Assembly (NCBI GenBank): GCA_963837445.1
Contig: CAWINK010000001.1
Coordinates: forward strand, 149,189-213,188
Length of the DNA: 64,000 nucleotides
Source: JACVRW01 sp963837445
GTDB lineage: Bacteria > Actinomycetota > Thermoleophilia > Solirubrobacterales > Thermoleophilaceae
Direction: 5' to 3'
Shown piece by piece: positions 8,690 through 17,641 of the stretch. A model generated the notes under the pieces. That model did not search any database. It worked only from the letters and a program-made list of their open reading frames with translations, and was not told where the DNA came from. Both the position numbers and the translations under genes were made by a program. Each line of letters opens with the position of its first letter. Position 1 is the stretch's first letter.

Positions 8690-9826
8690 TCACAAAAGCG
8701 CACCACATGCCTCTCGAAGTGCCTCTTGCGGCGCGACGTAATCGCGTGTCTGGCTTTCGGCGACGGCTCGACAGGTGACGTGCCCGCCGGCGACATTCAG
8801 ACCGTCCATCAGACCGGGCCGCGCGTCAAGCGCCTGACCGACACCCTCATTCGCCAACGCGACGACGTACGGCAGCGTCGCGTTCGTAAGGGCCCAGGTC
8901 GCGGTGATCGGCACCGCCCCTGGCATGTTCGTCACGCAGTAGTGGGTAATCCTGTCGACTTCGTACGTCGGTTGCGAATGTGTAGTCACCCGAGAGGTCT
9001 CGAAGCACCCACCCTGGTCGATCGCAACGTCGACGACAACCGCCTGCGACTTCATCTGCCTCAGCTGGTCACGGGAAACGACGTGCGGAGCACGGGCACC
9101 CTGGACGAGTACGGCCCCGATCACCAAGTCGGCCTCCATGATGTGCTCCTCGATCGACAGAGCCGAGGAGAACACGGTGTCAACCCGACCCGCAAAGCTC
9201 AGGTCGAGCGCGCGCAGACGATCGATGTTGTTGTCGAGGATGGAGACATGCGCCCCCATCCCAACGGCGACCATGGCGGCGTTCGTCCCGACGACGCCGC
9301 CACCAATGACGACGACCCTCCCCGCAGGGACGCCGGGGACTCCACCGAGCAGCACTCCCCGACCGCCCATCGGTCGTTCGAGAATCAACGCACCGGCCTG
9401 GGTTGCGACCTTGCCTGCGACTTCGCTCATTGGGGCAAGCAGAGGCAAGCGGCCGTCGGCGTCCGTCACCGTCTCGTAGGCGACACACGTCGCGCCACAG
9501 TCGACGAGCCCCTGCGTCAGCTCGGCGTCGGGCGCGAGGTGCAGGTACGTGAACAAAGCGTGGTCCGGACGAAGGCGAGCGACCTCGTCCGGCTGAGGCT
9601 CCTTCACCTTCACGATCAGCTCGGCCTCGTCGAATGCCGCCTCAGCGTCAGGGACGATCCGCGCGCCCTGAGCCAGGTAATCCTGGTCGCTGATACTGGA
9701 GCCCTCGCCTGCGCCCGCTTCCACGAGGACGGTGTGGCCTCTCCCCACGAGCTCGCGGACGCCGCCCGGGGTCAGCGACACCCGGTACTCGTCTGCCTTC
9801 GTCTCTGCGGGGACGCCGATGCGCAT
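8690..9826 (-). CDS. ald: Alanine dehydrogenase
   Basis: This 378-residue protein matches the full length of NAD-dependent L-alanine dehydrogenase (alanine to pyruvate and ammonia). The N-terminus has MRIGVPAETKADEYRVSLTP with the substrate-binding Arg and Lys region, then KVKEPQ and TYLHLA. The Rossmann motif is VVIGGGVVGTNAAMVAVGMGA and the active-site Asp lies in VDVAIDQGGCFETS. It would recycle alanine made by pyruvate-dependent aminotransferases; two class III aminotransferases lie at 16.3 and 30.5 kb. The ATG at 9826 follows an AT-rich leader. Confidence 0.93.
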   Translation of the reverse strand: MRIGVPAETKADEYRVSLTPGGVRELVGRGHTVLVEAGAGEGSSISDQDYLAQGARIVPDAEAAFDEAELIVKVKEPQPDEVARLRPDHALFTYLHLAPDAELTQGLVDCGATCVAYETVTDADGRLPLLAPMSEVAGKVATQAGALILERPMGGRGVLLGGVPGVPAGRVVVIGGGVVGTNAAMVAVGMGAHVSILDNNIDRLRALDLSFAGRVDTVFSSALSIEEHIMEADLVIGAVLVQGARAPHVVSRDQLRQMKSQAVVVDVAIDQGGCFETSRVTTHSQPTYEVDRITHYCVTNMPGAVPITATWALTNATLPYVVALANEGVGQALDARPGLMDGLNVAGGHVTCRAVAESQTRDYVAPQEALREACGALL

Positions 9827-9881
9827 AGCGGTATCAGAATCAGGTAGTTAGATCATATACAGGGCTTTTCTTTAAATGATT

Positions 9882-9906
9882 CCGGGTCCGCACCGGCTGG
9901 ACCCGG
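9882..9906 (-). terminator. Stem-loop after the DUF2848 gene
   Basis: Perfect 8-bp arms CCGGGTCC / GGACCCGG with a 9-base loop lie just past the stop of the minus-strand operon ending at 9911. On the minus strand they are followed by AATCATTTAAAG rather than a clean T-run. A likely transcription stop, or at least a 3' end structure, for the 14500-9911 operon. Confidence 0.5.
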
Positions 9907-9910
9907 CGCT

Positions 9911-10567
9911 TCAGCTGATAAGCGGCAGCTCTTTCATGCGGTAGGCGCCCGCAAGGCTCCGCCCCAGCACTGGGTCTGCGAGCTCGTAACGGAACCGCTC
10001 CGCGGGGCGAATCCCTCCAATCGCCGGCGAGGTCCCGCAGAACATCAGCGTCCCGTCCACGATCTGGGGGTCGGCCAGCTTGGTCAGCTCTTCCGCGTGG
10101 AGCAGGTCTCGCAGGGTGCCGTCCTGGTACAGCGTGTCGTCGTCGACCCATGATCGGATGGTCAGCTGGTCCCAGTGGGGCGCCACCTCGTCGTAGCGCC
10201 AGAACTCCGCGGCAATCGGCTTGTCGCACAGCTGCTTGGACACCGCGACCCCATACGTCTCGACCTCCCGGTCGGTGTGATCGGATCCAACGCCGACGTA
10301 GAGAGCGCCGTCGTGGCGCAGGATCACGGCCTCGACCTCGCCGCTCGAGGCAGCGGTCGACTCGATCTCGCCGGCCGTCGTGAGACGTGATGCGGATACG
10401 CGGTAGAACACAGGCGCGGTAGAGGGTCGTGGCACCCCGAGCGCCTCCAGCTCCGCCATGTGCTCCTCCACGGCCGCCCGATCGCGACCGGTCCAGCCGG
10501 CGACGATCGCGGTGTCGACCGGGACGGCCACCTGCCGGCCGCCGAGGCTCAGGGTCAGCTCTGGCAT
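9911..10567 (-). CDS. DUF2848 family protein
   Basis: This 218-residue protein matches the uncharacterised DUF2848 family, which is often encoded with amidases and aromatic or amino-acid catabolic genes. Features include MPELTLSLGG at the start, a GWTGRD segment, then VPRPSTAPVFYRVS, FCGTSPAIGGIRP and YELADPVLGRSL; the last parts recall the fumarylacetoacetate hydrolase fold. The start is ATG 10567, overlapping the end of the amidase gene by 13 bases; the longer open frame to 10804 is antisense read-through within the amidase. Function unknown; context suggests action on the amidase product. Confidence 0.8.
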   Translation of the reverse strand: MPELTLSLGGRQVAVPVDTAIVAGWTGRDRAAVEEHMAELEALGVPRPSTAPVFYRVSASRLTTAGEIESTAASSGEVEAVILRHDGALYVGVGSDHTDREVETYGVAVSKQLCDKPIAAEFWRYDEVAPHWDQLTIRSWVDDDTLYQDGTLRDLLHAEELTKLADPQIVDGTLMFCGTSPAIGGIRPAERFRYELADPVLGRSLAGAYRMKELPLIS

Positions 10568-11892
10568 AGCGCTTCCTCCATCCAGGCGGCGATGCGCAAC
10601 ACCGCCGCGTCGTGGCCCCCGAACGCGGAGACCATCAGACCGGTGGGTGGGTGGCCGCCTCTGTTCGTTGGAACGGACACCGAGCAGCCGTCGATCAGGT
10701 TGACGACTGTCGGATTGCGCAGCATCAACAGATTGATTCGCGCGTACTCTGCATCGTCGTCGAGTGCATCGATTGGGGGCGCCAGCAGCGGGACCGTCGG
10801 ACACGCGAAGGCATCGAAGCCCTCCAGCCTGCGCCGAAGATCGCCCTCCAGGGCTTTCCGCCGTCGATTCAGGACGATCAGGTCGCGGGCCGACAGCTGC
10901 TCCCCGCGGCGGATCCGTACCAATACCCGCGGGTCGTAGTCGTCCGCCCGCCGCTCAATCAGCTCGTGGTGCCACGCGTACGCCTCGGCCGCCGGAAAGC
11001 CACCCCCCGCGCTCATCTCCGGGATGGCCTCGAGCTCGGGGAGCTCGACCTCCACCAGATTGGTGCCCGCGTCGGAGAGTCGGTCGATGGCGCGCTCGAA
11101 GTCCTCGACCACCGCGGGTTCGGCCTCGTGAAGGAAGTAGTTCCGCACGACTGCGACCCGAGGGGTTCGGCCAAGCGGCGGCCGCGCCGGCGTTGGCTTG
11201 TCGCGCACGAGTCCAAACAACGCTGCGCAGCAGTCGACGCTGCGGCCGAGAACGCCGACCGCGTCGAGCGTGGCCGATAGCGGAACCATGCCGTCGCGGG
11301 AGACCTCCGCCTGCGTGGGTTTGAAGCCGACGAGCCCGCACAGGGCCGCCGGAATCCGTGACGAGCCACCGGTGTCGCTCCCGAGCGCTCCATGCGCCAT
11401 CCCGTCGGCGACCGACACCGCGGCGCCCGAGGATGAGCCGCCAGGTATGCGGCAGCTGGGCCGATCCCACGGGTTGGCGGGCGTCCCGTAATGAGGGTTG
11501 ACGCCCAGGCCACTGAAGGCGAACTCGGTCATGTTCGTCCGGCCGAGGATCACCAGACCGGCTTGGCGCCAGCGCGCGACCGCCGTGGCATCGCGATCGG
11601 CCGGCATCGGATTGAGTGCGACCGACCCTGCCCGCGTGCGCTGCCCGCGCACGTCGAAGAGGTCCTTGACGGAGACCGGGACCCCCGCGAATGGCGACGG
11701 CTCGGCTCGCGCGCGCCGTAAGAGATCCATCGCCCGGGCGGCGGCACGGGCGCGTTCGGCCTCTACCTCGAGATATGCGGATCGTCCTTCCCCGGCAGGA
11801 TCGGCGATGCGAGCCAGGCATTCATCGACGAGCTGCTCCGACGTTGTCCGCCCGGAAGCGAGGTCCGCGGCGAGCTGGTGCAACGTCGGCAT
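10555..11892 (-). CDS. Amidase-signature family hydrolase
   Basis: This 445-residue amidase would hydrolyse a carboxamide. The Ser-Ser-Lys triad is visible: Lys in PVSVKDLF, the cis-Ser in PGGSSSGAA and the nucleophile in GSDTGGSSRIPAA. Length is normal for the family. ATG 11892 shares its A with the stop of the cupin gene (TGATG); the ATG at 11931 would add a non-family leader. It sits in a five-gene minus operon with DUF2848, cupin, binding protein and amine oxidase. Substrate unknown. Confidence 0.88.
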   Translation of the reverse strand: MPTLHQLAADLASGRTTSEQLVDECLARIADPAGEGRSAYLEVEAERARAAARAMDLLRRARAEPSPFAGVPVSVKDLFDVRGQRTRAGSVALNPMPADRDATAVARWRQAGLVILGRTNMTEFAFSGLGVNPHYGTPANPWDRPSCRIPGGSSSGAAVSVADGMAHGALGSDTGGSSRIPAALCGLVGFKPTQAEVSRDGMVPLSATLDAVGVLGRSVDCCAALFGLVRDKPTPARPPLGRTPRVAVVRNYFLHEAEPAVVEDFERAIDRLSDAGTNLVEVELPELEAIPEMSAGGGFPAAEAYAWHHELIERRADDYDPRVLVRIRRGEQLSARDLIVLNRRRKALEGDLRRRLEGFDAFACPTVPLLAPPIDALDDDAEYARINLLMLRNPTVVNLIDGCSVSVPTNRGGHPPTGLMVSAFGGHDAAVLRIAAWMEEALCQS

Positions 11893-12272
11893 CAGACGGG
11901 GTCGTAGTAGTGAATCTCGAGCAGCAGGCACCCGCCCTCAGACTTGAAGGGCCCGTGCGCCGCGCCAGGAGGGCGGCACGCGTAGGTGTGAGGAGCGAAC
12001 GATTCGCCGCCCCGTCCGTCGGCATCGTTGCCGACGGTCAGGTCCCCCTCGACGAGATAGACCTCTTCCCAGTACTCGTGGACGAAGGGAGCCGTGGTGA
12101 GGACCCCGGGGGCAAACCGGAGCAGTCGCGTCCGAGTTCCCCGCCCTGCGTCCTCATCGAGCGCACCCGCGAGGATTTTCTGCTGGATGCCGTCGGGGTA
12201 TCCCGCAGGTGTTTCCCAGCCGCTCTGGAGGTCGACCGCGTAGAACTCGTCATGCTCCTTGTTCACCGGCAT
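11892..12272 (-). CDS. Cupin-domain protein (ChrR-like)
   Basis: A 126-residue single-domain cupin. The metal-site motif 1 is recognisable as PFVHEYWEEVYLVEGDLTVG and motif 2 as CRPPGAAHGPF, so a bound divalent metal is likely. Small cupins of this type act as dioxygenases, isomerases or ligand sensors; nothing here decides which. It is translationally coupled to the downstream amidase and begins 6 bases after the stop of the upstream gene. Confidence 0.75.
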   Translation of the reverse strand: MPVNKEHDEFYAVDLQSGWETPAGYPDGIQQKILAGALDEDAGRGTRTRLLRFAPGVLTTAPFVHEYWEEVYLVEGDLTVGNDADGRGGESFAPHTYACRPPGAAHGPFKSEGGCLLLEIHYYDPV

Positions 12273-12278
12273 TCGTGA

Positions 12279-13187
12279 TCAGCTCCTCTCGATGTCCGTG
12301 GCAACGATGTCCTCATAGGGCCGATCGCCCTCGAGCAGTCCCCGCTCGCGCGCGAAGCGGTTCATGCCGGCGATCGACCGCTCTGAGATCTGGGCGTCAT
12401 AGAAGGGGACATCGCGGCGAACGAGCTCCGCAATCAACGCCGCCTGCTCCGGCGGGAAGACGCGCTCCCCTATTCCCGTGGCCCGCTCGGGATCCTCGGC
12501 GAGCAGTTCCTGTGCGCGACGAAGGGCACGTACGATGGCCTGTGCCTGAGGCGGGTCGTCTGCCACGAACCTCGAGGCGGCGGCGAGCGAGGCGAAGGTG
12601 TAGTCGAAGCAGGCCGGCGGGCCATCACCGCGGCGGATGTCGAGTACGAGCGAACCCGCGCCGGACCGCACCGCCACCTCTGCGCCCATGCCGTTCGCCC
12701 AGAACCCGTCGATCTTCCCGTCCGCGAGGGCGCGAGCCGCGGTCAGGCCGAAGTTCGTGCCGGCGCCCGCAGCACCGGGCACCGGCGCAATCTCCACCTC
12801 GTCCAGAGACAGTCCGGAGTCGATCACCAGCTGCTGAAGCCCCAGATCGACCCACGGCGCGGCGCCGATACGCCTGCCCCGAAGGGCGGTGATGTCGTTT
12901 CGATCCGCTCCGAGGTCGGCCCGCATGACGAGGAACCAGTACATGCCCTGCCCCTGGGCGGCCAACAGCCTGACGCCTTCCCACTCTGGAAACGCCGCCA
13001 GGGCCGAATGCGCCGAGCCGGCGACGATGTCGACCTCTCCGGCCGCGAGCGCCCGGTAGGCGGCATCCACCGGGAACAGGAGCTCGATCGTTGCGTCGAT
13101 TCCCTCGTCGCTCAGGCACCCGAGCTCGACCGACGCGATTGCCGGGAAGTACGAGTTCGAGATGAGGTCGGGAACCGCGATCTTCAT
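12279..13187 (-). CDS. NMT1/THI5-like periplasmic-binding-fold protein lacking a signal peptide
   Basis: This 302-residue type-2 binding protein of the SsuA/TauA/NMT1 group has AAYRALAAGEVDIVAGSAHSAL and LRGRRIGAAPW, typical of such proteins. Unlike exported members it starts directly with the mature fold (MKIAVPDLISNSYFP); no signal peptide or lipobox is seen. ATG 13187 overlaps the amine oxidase stop by 4 bases, so a longer start is unlikely. It may be a cytoplasmic ligand-binding protein, or its start may be misread. The nearest matching permease and ATPase genes (19664-22097) have no binding protein beside them. Confidence 0.75.
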   Translation of the reverse strand: MKIAVPDLISNSYFPAIASVELGCLSDEGIDATIELLFPVDAAYRALAAGEVDIVAGSAHSALAAFPEWEGVRLLAAQGQGMYWFLVMRADLGADRNDITALRGRRIGAAPWVDLGLQQLVIDSGLSLDEVEIAPVPGAAGAGTNFGLTAARALADGKIDGFWANGMGAEVAVRSGAGSLVLDIRRGDGPPACFDYTFASLAAASRFVADDPPQAQAIVRALRRAQELLAEDPERATGIGERVFPPEQAALIAELVRRDVPFYDAQISERSIAGMNRFARERGLLEGDRPYEDIVATDIERS

Positions 13188-14500
13188 GCTGCGGCCAAGA
13201 ACTCACGAGCCTGGCGCGCCGCCGCCAATCCGCTCTCGACCGCCCCCTCCATCAACCCCGCCCAGCCCTTGGCGAAGTCGGAGCCCGCAAGGAAAAGGGG
13301 GCCCTCCAGCAACGCGAGATCCTCGAGCTGGGTCCACTGACGGGGGCGGAGCATCCCCCACGTCTGACGGCTGAGCGGATCACGGCGCCAGTTGTGGGTA
13401 GCGCATTCGAGAACGTCGACGTCGGGAAGCAGCGCTCCCAGTGCGACCTCCACCGCGTCCTGATCGTCACCGGTCAGCTCGTCCCCGTCGCGGCCGAAAC
13501 AGACGACCACAGAGGTGTCCGCGTCGACGGAGTCGGTGTATGCGAAGACGATCGGGTGATCATCGGCGAACGCGCACCAGACATCCAGGCGTCCGGCGAC
13601 CTTGACCCAGAGCTTGGAGCCGCGGCTGACCTGGCCGGCGCGCGCGACCTCGGCAACACCCTTCGGCAGCTGCGGCGTGAACTCGATCGCCGCGAGCGTG
13701 TTGATCGGCACGGCGACGATCACCGCCTGCGCATCGAGAGCGTCCTGCTCCGCCAATCCGAGCCGCACCCCGCCGGCAGTCATGCTCACACTTTCGACGA
13801 GCGCTCCGAGCCTGACGGGGAACGCGCCATCTCGGTGCATCGCAGAAACGAGGGCCGTCGTCCCGCCTGCGAACTCATAGCCCGCGAGCGCCTCGGACAG
13901 AAGCCTCCAGTGACCTCCGGCCAGCGCCACCCACCGGAGCATCTGCGTATAGGCGCCTTCTTCTGGCGGACCGTTGAACTGAAGCGTGCAGTAGGCACGC
14001 GCCAAGCCACGCTGCTCCGGCGTGACATCGAGCTGGTCGATCCGCTCCGTCATCGCGACGGCATCAAGCTCCTCGACGGCACTCCGGCGCATGGCGGTGT
14101 CGTGGGGGTTCGGGAAAACCTCGCGAGCCTGTTCAAACAGCGGCGACAACGCTGCATCCAGTTGGTCCCATAGCTCGGCGAAACTTCCCTCGTAAAGATT
14201 GCCTCCGACGAGCCAGCTCGCGCTCCTGACCGTCCGAGGCGCGCGCAGCTCGAGGCCGTAGCGGACGATCTCGGACCACAGGCACGGCTGGAGCCAGTGC
14301 GCATGCATCGCGCCCATCTCCAGTGGCCGCCCCAGCCGCTCGTCCGTCCAGGTTCGGCCGCCGAGGCGGTCGCGCGCCTCGAGCAAGACGACATCGCAGC
14401 CCGCATTGGCGAGCTCGCGCGCAGCGGTGACGCCCGCCAGTCCTCCACCGACGACTGCAATGTCATGGCGCAGTTCACCCGCCGGCTCGGTTCGGGACAC
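13184..14500 (-). CDS. Flavin-containing amine oxidase
   Basis: This 438-residue FAD amine oxidase has the N-terminal dinucleotide motif VVGGGLAGVTAARELANAG, then LEARDRLGGRTW, and a C-terminal FAD-binding segment GPLFLAGSDFAKGWAGLMEGAVESG. It would oxidise a primary or secondary amine to an aldehyde plus ammonia and H2O2. Start is GTG 14500, only 35 bases from the divergent ThDP enzyme. It heads the five-gene minus operon ending at 9911. Family placement is firm; substrate is unknown. Confidence 0.88.
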   Translation of the reverse strand: MSRTEPAGELRHDIAVVGGGLAGVTAARELANAGCDVVLLEARDRLGGRTWTDERLGRPLEMGAMHAHWLQPCLWSEIVRYGLELRAPRTVRSASWLVGGNLYEGSFAELWDQLDAALSPLFEQAREVFPNPHDTAMRRSAVEELDAVAMTERIDQLDVTPEQRGLARAYCTLQFNGPPEEGAYTQMLRWVALAGGHWRLLSEALAGYEFAGGTTALVSAMHRDGAFPVRLGALVESVSMTAGGVRLGLAEQDALDAQAVIVAVPINTLAAIEFTPQLPKGVAEVARAGQVSRGSKLWVKVAGRLDVWCAFADDHPIVFAYTDSVDADTSVVVCFGRDGDELTGDDQDAVEVALGALLPDVDVLECATHNWRRDPLSRQTWGMLRPRQWTQLEDLALLEGPLFLAGSDFAKGWAGLMEGAVESGLAAARQAREFLAAA

Positions 14501-14535
14501 CTACATAGCGTACAAAAGACTGGTACTTTCGATAT
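14501..14535. promoter_or_regulatory. Short divergent promoter region between amine oxidase and ThDP enzyme
   Basis: Only 35 bases separate the two start codons, so both promoters must overlap the region and each other. It contains an imperfect dyad, AAAAGACTGGTACTTTC, around a GTAC-N9-GTAC pair. A -10-like TATGTA faces the minus-strand gene. No clean -35 boxes are seen. Confidence 0.35.
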
Positions 14536-16317
14536 GTGTCTGGCGAACGCCTGGGTGGGTCGGACCGCGAGGTCCCCGTTCCGGCCGGCCCCGCCGCGCG
14601 CTCGTGGGGAAGCGATGCGCTGGCAGACGTGCTCCGATCCCTGTCCCTGGAGTTCGTCGCCATCAACCCGGGCTCGAGCTTCCGCGGGCTCCACGACAGC
14701 CTCGTCAACCACCTGGGCAACGAGCTGCCGCAAGTGCTCCTCTGCCTCCACGAGGAACAGGCGGTGGCCATCGCGCACGGCTACGCGAAGGTCGCGGACC
14801 GCGCGATGGGCGTAGTGCTTCACAGCAACGTCGGTCTCATGCACGCCTCGATGGCGCTCTTCAACGCATTCTGCGATCGAGTTCCGATGTTGGTCGTCGG
14901 CGCAACCGGACCACTGGACGCGACACGTCGCCGGCCTTGGATCGACTGGCTGCACACGGCCACCGACCAGGCCGCGCTCGTCCGGCCGTTTCTCAAGTGG
15001 GACGACCAGCCGCTGTCGGCAGGCGCGGCGGTCGAGGCGCTCTTGCAGGCGTACAAGCTGACGATGTCCGCCCCGCGTGCTCCCACATACGTGACGCTCG
15101 ACACGTCCCTTCAGGAGAGTGAGATCGATCCCGGGACCGACTTCGGCGCGGAGCCAGAGCGGTTTGCCCCCGCCGAACCTCCGGCACCGCACCCGGACGT
15201 GGTGGCCAGGCTGGCCGGGCTTCTCGAGAGCGCGGATCGTGTTGCGCTTCTCGTCGGCCGGACGTCCCGCGACCGCGCGGCGTGGGACACCCGAGTGCAG
15301 CTCGCGGAGCGCCTGGGCGCCACCGTCTTCACGCACCTCAAGCTGCCCGCGGCCTTTCCGACCTCGCATCCGTTGCACAGCGCGCCGCCGCAGGGGTTCC
15401 CGTCGCCGGCGTTGCAGCAGGCCCTGCGTGAGTCCGACGTGGTGGTCTCACTCGACTGGCTGGACCTGGGCGGCACCCTCCAGGCGGCTCCCACGAAGGC
15501 CACGGTGGTGTCGGTGAGCCTCGACGAGCAGCTCCACAGCGGCTGGGGCAAGGAGTCCCTGCGACCGGTAGCGGCGGATGTCCATGTCCAGGCGAGCCCT
15601 GACGCGCTGGTGGACCTGCTCTTGCGCGAACTCGGAACGGGGGCTGCCCCGGCCGAGAACCGGGAGCGCCCTCCGCTCCAGGAACCGACCGGGAACGGCG
15701 ACGCGATCACCGTCCAGGACATTGCCGCAAGCCTTCGGGTCGCAACCGGCGACCGCGAGGTCTGCCTCGTGCGGACACCTCTCAGCTGGTCCGGTGACCT
15801 CTGGCAGGTCGACGATCCGCTCGATCAGCTGGGTGGCGACGGCGGAGAGGGTGTGGGGTCGGGACCCGGCATGACGGTGGGCGCGGCGCTTGCGCTGCGT
15901 GAATCCGGGAGATTGGCTGTGTCCGTCCTCGGTGACGGCGACTACCTCATGGGGTCACAGGCCTTGTGGACGGCGGCCCACTACCGGCTCCCGCTCCTCA
16001 TCGTCGTCGCGAACAACAGATCGTTCTTCAACGACGAAGTCCACCAGCACCGCGTGGCCGTGAGGCGGGACCGTCCGGCCGAGAACCGGTGGATCGGGCA
16101 GCGGATCAGCGACCCGGACGTCGACATCGCGGGACTCGCGCATTCACATGGCCTGACCGGACACGGCCCCGTGGTCTCGCGAGCTGACCTCGAGGCTGTA
16201 CTCGCCCGCGCAGTGGCCGACGCGCAAGCGGGCGGGTCGGTCGTGGTCGACGTATGGGTCGAGTCGACCGTCGAGGGTGAGCTTGGTCGTGCCGCGGGGC
16301 ACTCCGAGCGCGGCTGA
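14536..16317 (+). CDS. Thiamine diphosphate-dependent decarboxylase/synthase-like enzyme
   Basis: This 593-residue protein has the three-domain architecture of acetolactate synthase and benzoylformate decarboxylase. The N-terminal pyrimidine-binding domain has the catalytic Glu in LHEEQAVAIAHGYAK. A middle domain spans roughly residues 215-360. The C-terminal ThDP site has GDGDYLMGSQALWTAAHY with the NN of VVANNRSFFND. The substrate is probably a 2-oxo acid. Start GTG 14536; no strong ribosome site is seen, so the start is tentative. It ends back to back with the convergent aminotransferase (stops at 16317 and 16318). Confidence 0.85.
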   Translation: MSGERLGGSDREVPVPAGPAARSWGSDALADVLRSLSLEFVAINPGSSFRGLHDSLVNHLGNELPQVLLCLHEEQAVAIAHGYAKVADRAMGVVLHSNVGLMHASMALFNAFCDRVPMLVVGATGPLDATRRRPWIDWLHTATDQAALVRPFLKWDDQPLSAGAAVEALLQAYKLTMSAPRAPTYVTLDTSLQESEIDPGTDFGAEPERFAPAEPPAPHPDVVARLAGLLESADRVALLVGRTSRDRAAWDTRVQLAERLGATVFTHLKLPAAFPTSHPLHSAPPQGFPSPALQQALRESDVVVSLDWLDLGGTLQAAPTKATVVSVSLDEQLHSGWGKESLRPVAADVHVQASPDALVDLLLRELGTGAAPAENRERPPLQEPTGNGDAITVQDIAASLRVATGDREVCLVRTPLSWSGDLWQVDDPLDQLGGDGGEGVGSGPGMTVGAALALRESGRLAVSVLGDGDYLMGSQALWTAAHYRLPLLIVVANNRSFFNDEVHQHRVAVRRDRPAENRWIGQRISDPDVDIAGLAHSHGLTGHGPVVSRADLEAVLARAVADAQAGGSVVVDVWVESTVEGELGRAAGHSERG

Positions 16318-17547
16318 TCACGCCGCGAGCGCCGCAACCGCCTCTTCGAGAATCTCCGTATGACGGTCGATCTCCTTGTCCGTGTGGACCGGCGAGACCA
16401 AGGCGCGGTTATGGAACGGGAACACGATCACCCCGCGGTTCAGCGCAAACAGGTGAATGAACGTGGACAGCGTCCGGTCGATGATCGCCGCACCCTCTCG
16501 GCCATTCCGGAGCGGCCGCGGAGTGAAGTGGTACTCGACCCGCCCGCCGATCCGCTGCACGTGCCATGGGAGGCCGTACCGCTCGATGACTCCGCCTATC
16601 CCGCCAGCGAGGCGCTCGCCCGCCGTCTCCATGCGCTCGTACGCGTCGTGCGTCAGCACGTCGCGAAGTGTCGCGTGCATCGCCGCGATCGAGACGCCGT
16701 TCGCCGCCATCGTCCCTCCGACACCGCGCATCCCCGCGCGATCGGCGTCGAAGTCCTGCGCGAGGGCGGCCGCCAGCCGCTGGGTCAGGCCCAGGGCGGC
16801 GGCCGGGATGCCTCCGCCTATGGTCTTGCCGATTACGAGCATGTCCGGCTTCAGGCCGTGTGCGGCGGTCCAGCCACCGGGCCCGGCGCTGATGGTGTGC
16901 GTCTCGTCGACGACGAGGAGAGTGCCGCTGTCGTCAGCTGCTCGCCGCAGCAGCTCGTGAAAGCCGGGCTTCGGGAGAACGATGCCGATGTTCGTCATCG
17001 CAGGCTCGGTGAGGATGCACGCGACGTCGCCCGACGCAAGTTCGCGGGCGACTGCGTGCTCGTCGTTGAACTGGACCACACGCGTGGTGGCGGCGACCGG
17101 AACCGGGGGGCCCATGCTGCCTTCGCGCGGAACGACTTCCGCGCCCTGACGGGTGGCAAAGCACTCGTCCACGGTCCCGTGATAGGAGCGGTCGAAGATC
17201 AGTACTTTCGAACGGCCGGTCACGTGCCTCGCGTATCGCAACGCGTGGCGGTTCGCGTCCGTCGCGCTGAGCGTGAACTGCCAGCTGGGAAGGCCGAACC
17301 GCTTCGTGAGCTCGTCGCTCACGCTTAGCGCCTCGCGCACAGGAAGCATCAGCGAGAGACCGCGCTGCATCTGGCCCGCCGCCGAGTTGACCGTCGACGT
17401 CGGCGAGTGACCGGTCATCGCGGCCGTATCGCCGAGGCAGAAGTCAACGTACTCGATGCCGTCCACATCCCGGATGCGGGCGCCTTGTGCCTCGTCGACG
17501 TAGAGCGGGGCCGAACCGGGCCAGGCCAGCATCCACGGCATCGGCAC
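16318..17547 (-). CDS. Class III (PLP) aminotransferase; true N-terminus probably upstream
   Basis: This fold-type I aminotransferase is close to the glutamate-1-semialdehyde mutase and omega-aminotransferase group. PLP-contacting segments include LLVVDETHTI (Asp) and VIGKTIGGGIP (Schiff-base Lys); the C-terminus has the substrate-Arg region. The first ATG/GTG in frame is GTG 17547, but family-like sequence (LLRKERRRFDQLHPGS, then FTFGVPMPWM) continues upstream to about 17637 with no ATG, GTG or TTG. The real start may be a CTG (17637 or 17655) overlapping the end of the ureohydrolase gene. It may use amines made by the ureohydrolase. Confidence 0.82.
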   Translation of the reverse strand: MPMPWMLAWPGSAPLYVDEAQGARIRDVDGIEYVDFCLGDTAAMTGHSPTSTVNSAAGQMQRGLSLMLPVREALSVSDELTKRFGLPSWQFTLSATDANRHALRYARHVTGRSKVLIFDRSYHGTVDECFATRQGAEVVPREGSMGPPVPVAATTRVVQFNDEHAVARELASGDVACILTEPAMTNIGIVLPKPGFHELLRRAADDSGTLLVVDETHTISAGPGGWTAAHGLKPDMLVIGKTIGGGIPAAALGLTQRLAAALAQDFDADRAGMRGVGGTMAANGVSIAAMHATLRDVLTHDAYERMETAGERLAGGIGGVIERYGLPWHVQRIGGRVEYHFTPRPLRNGREGAAIIDRTLSTFIHLFALNRGVIVFPFHNRALVSPVHTDKEIDRHTEILEEAVAALAA

Positions 17548-17641
17548 GCCGAAGGTGAATCGCTCGCGAGCCCGTGCGTGGAGCTCGAGCGATCCGGGGT
17601 GCAGCTGGTCGAAGCGCCGGCGCTCCTTCCGGAGCAGCGCC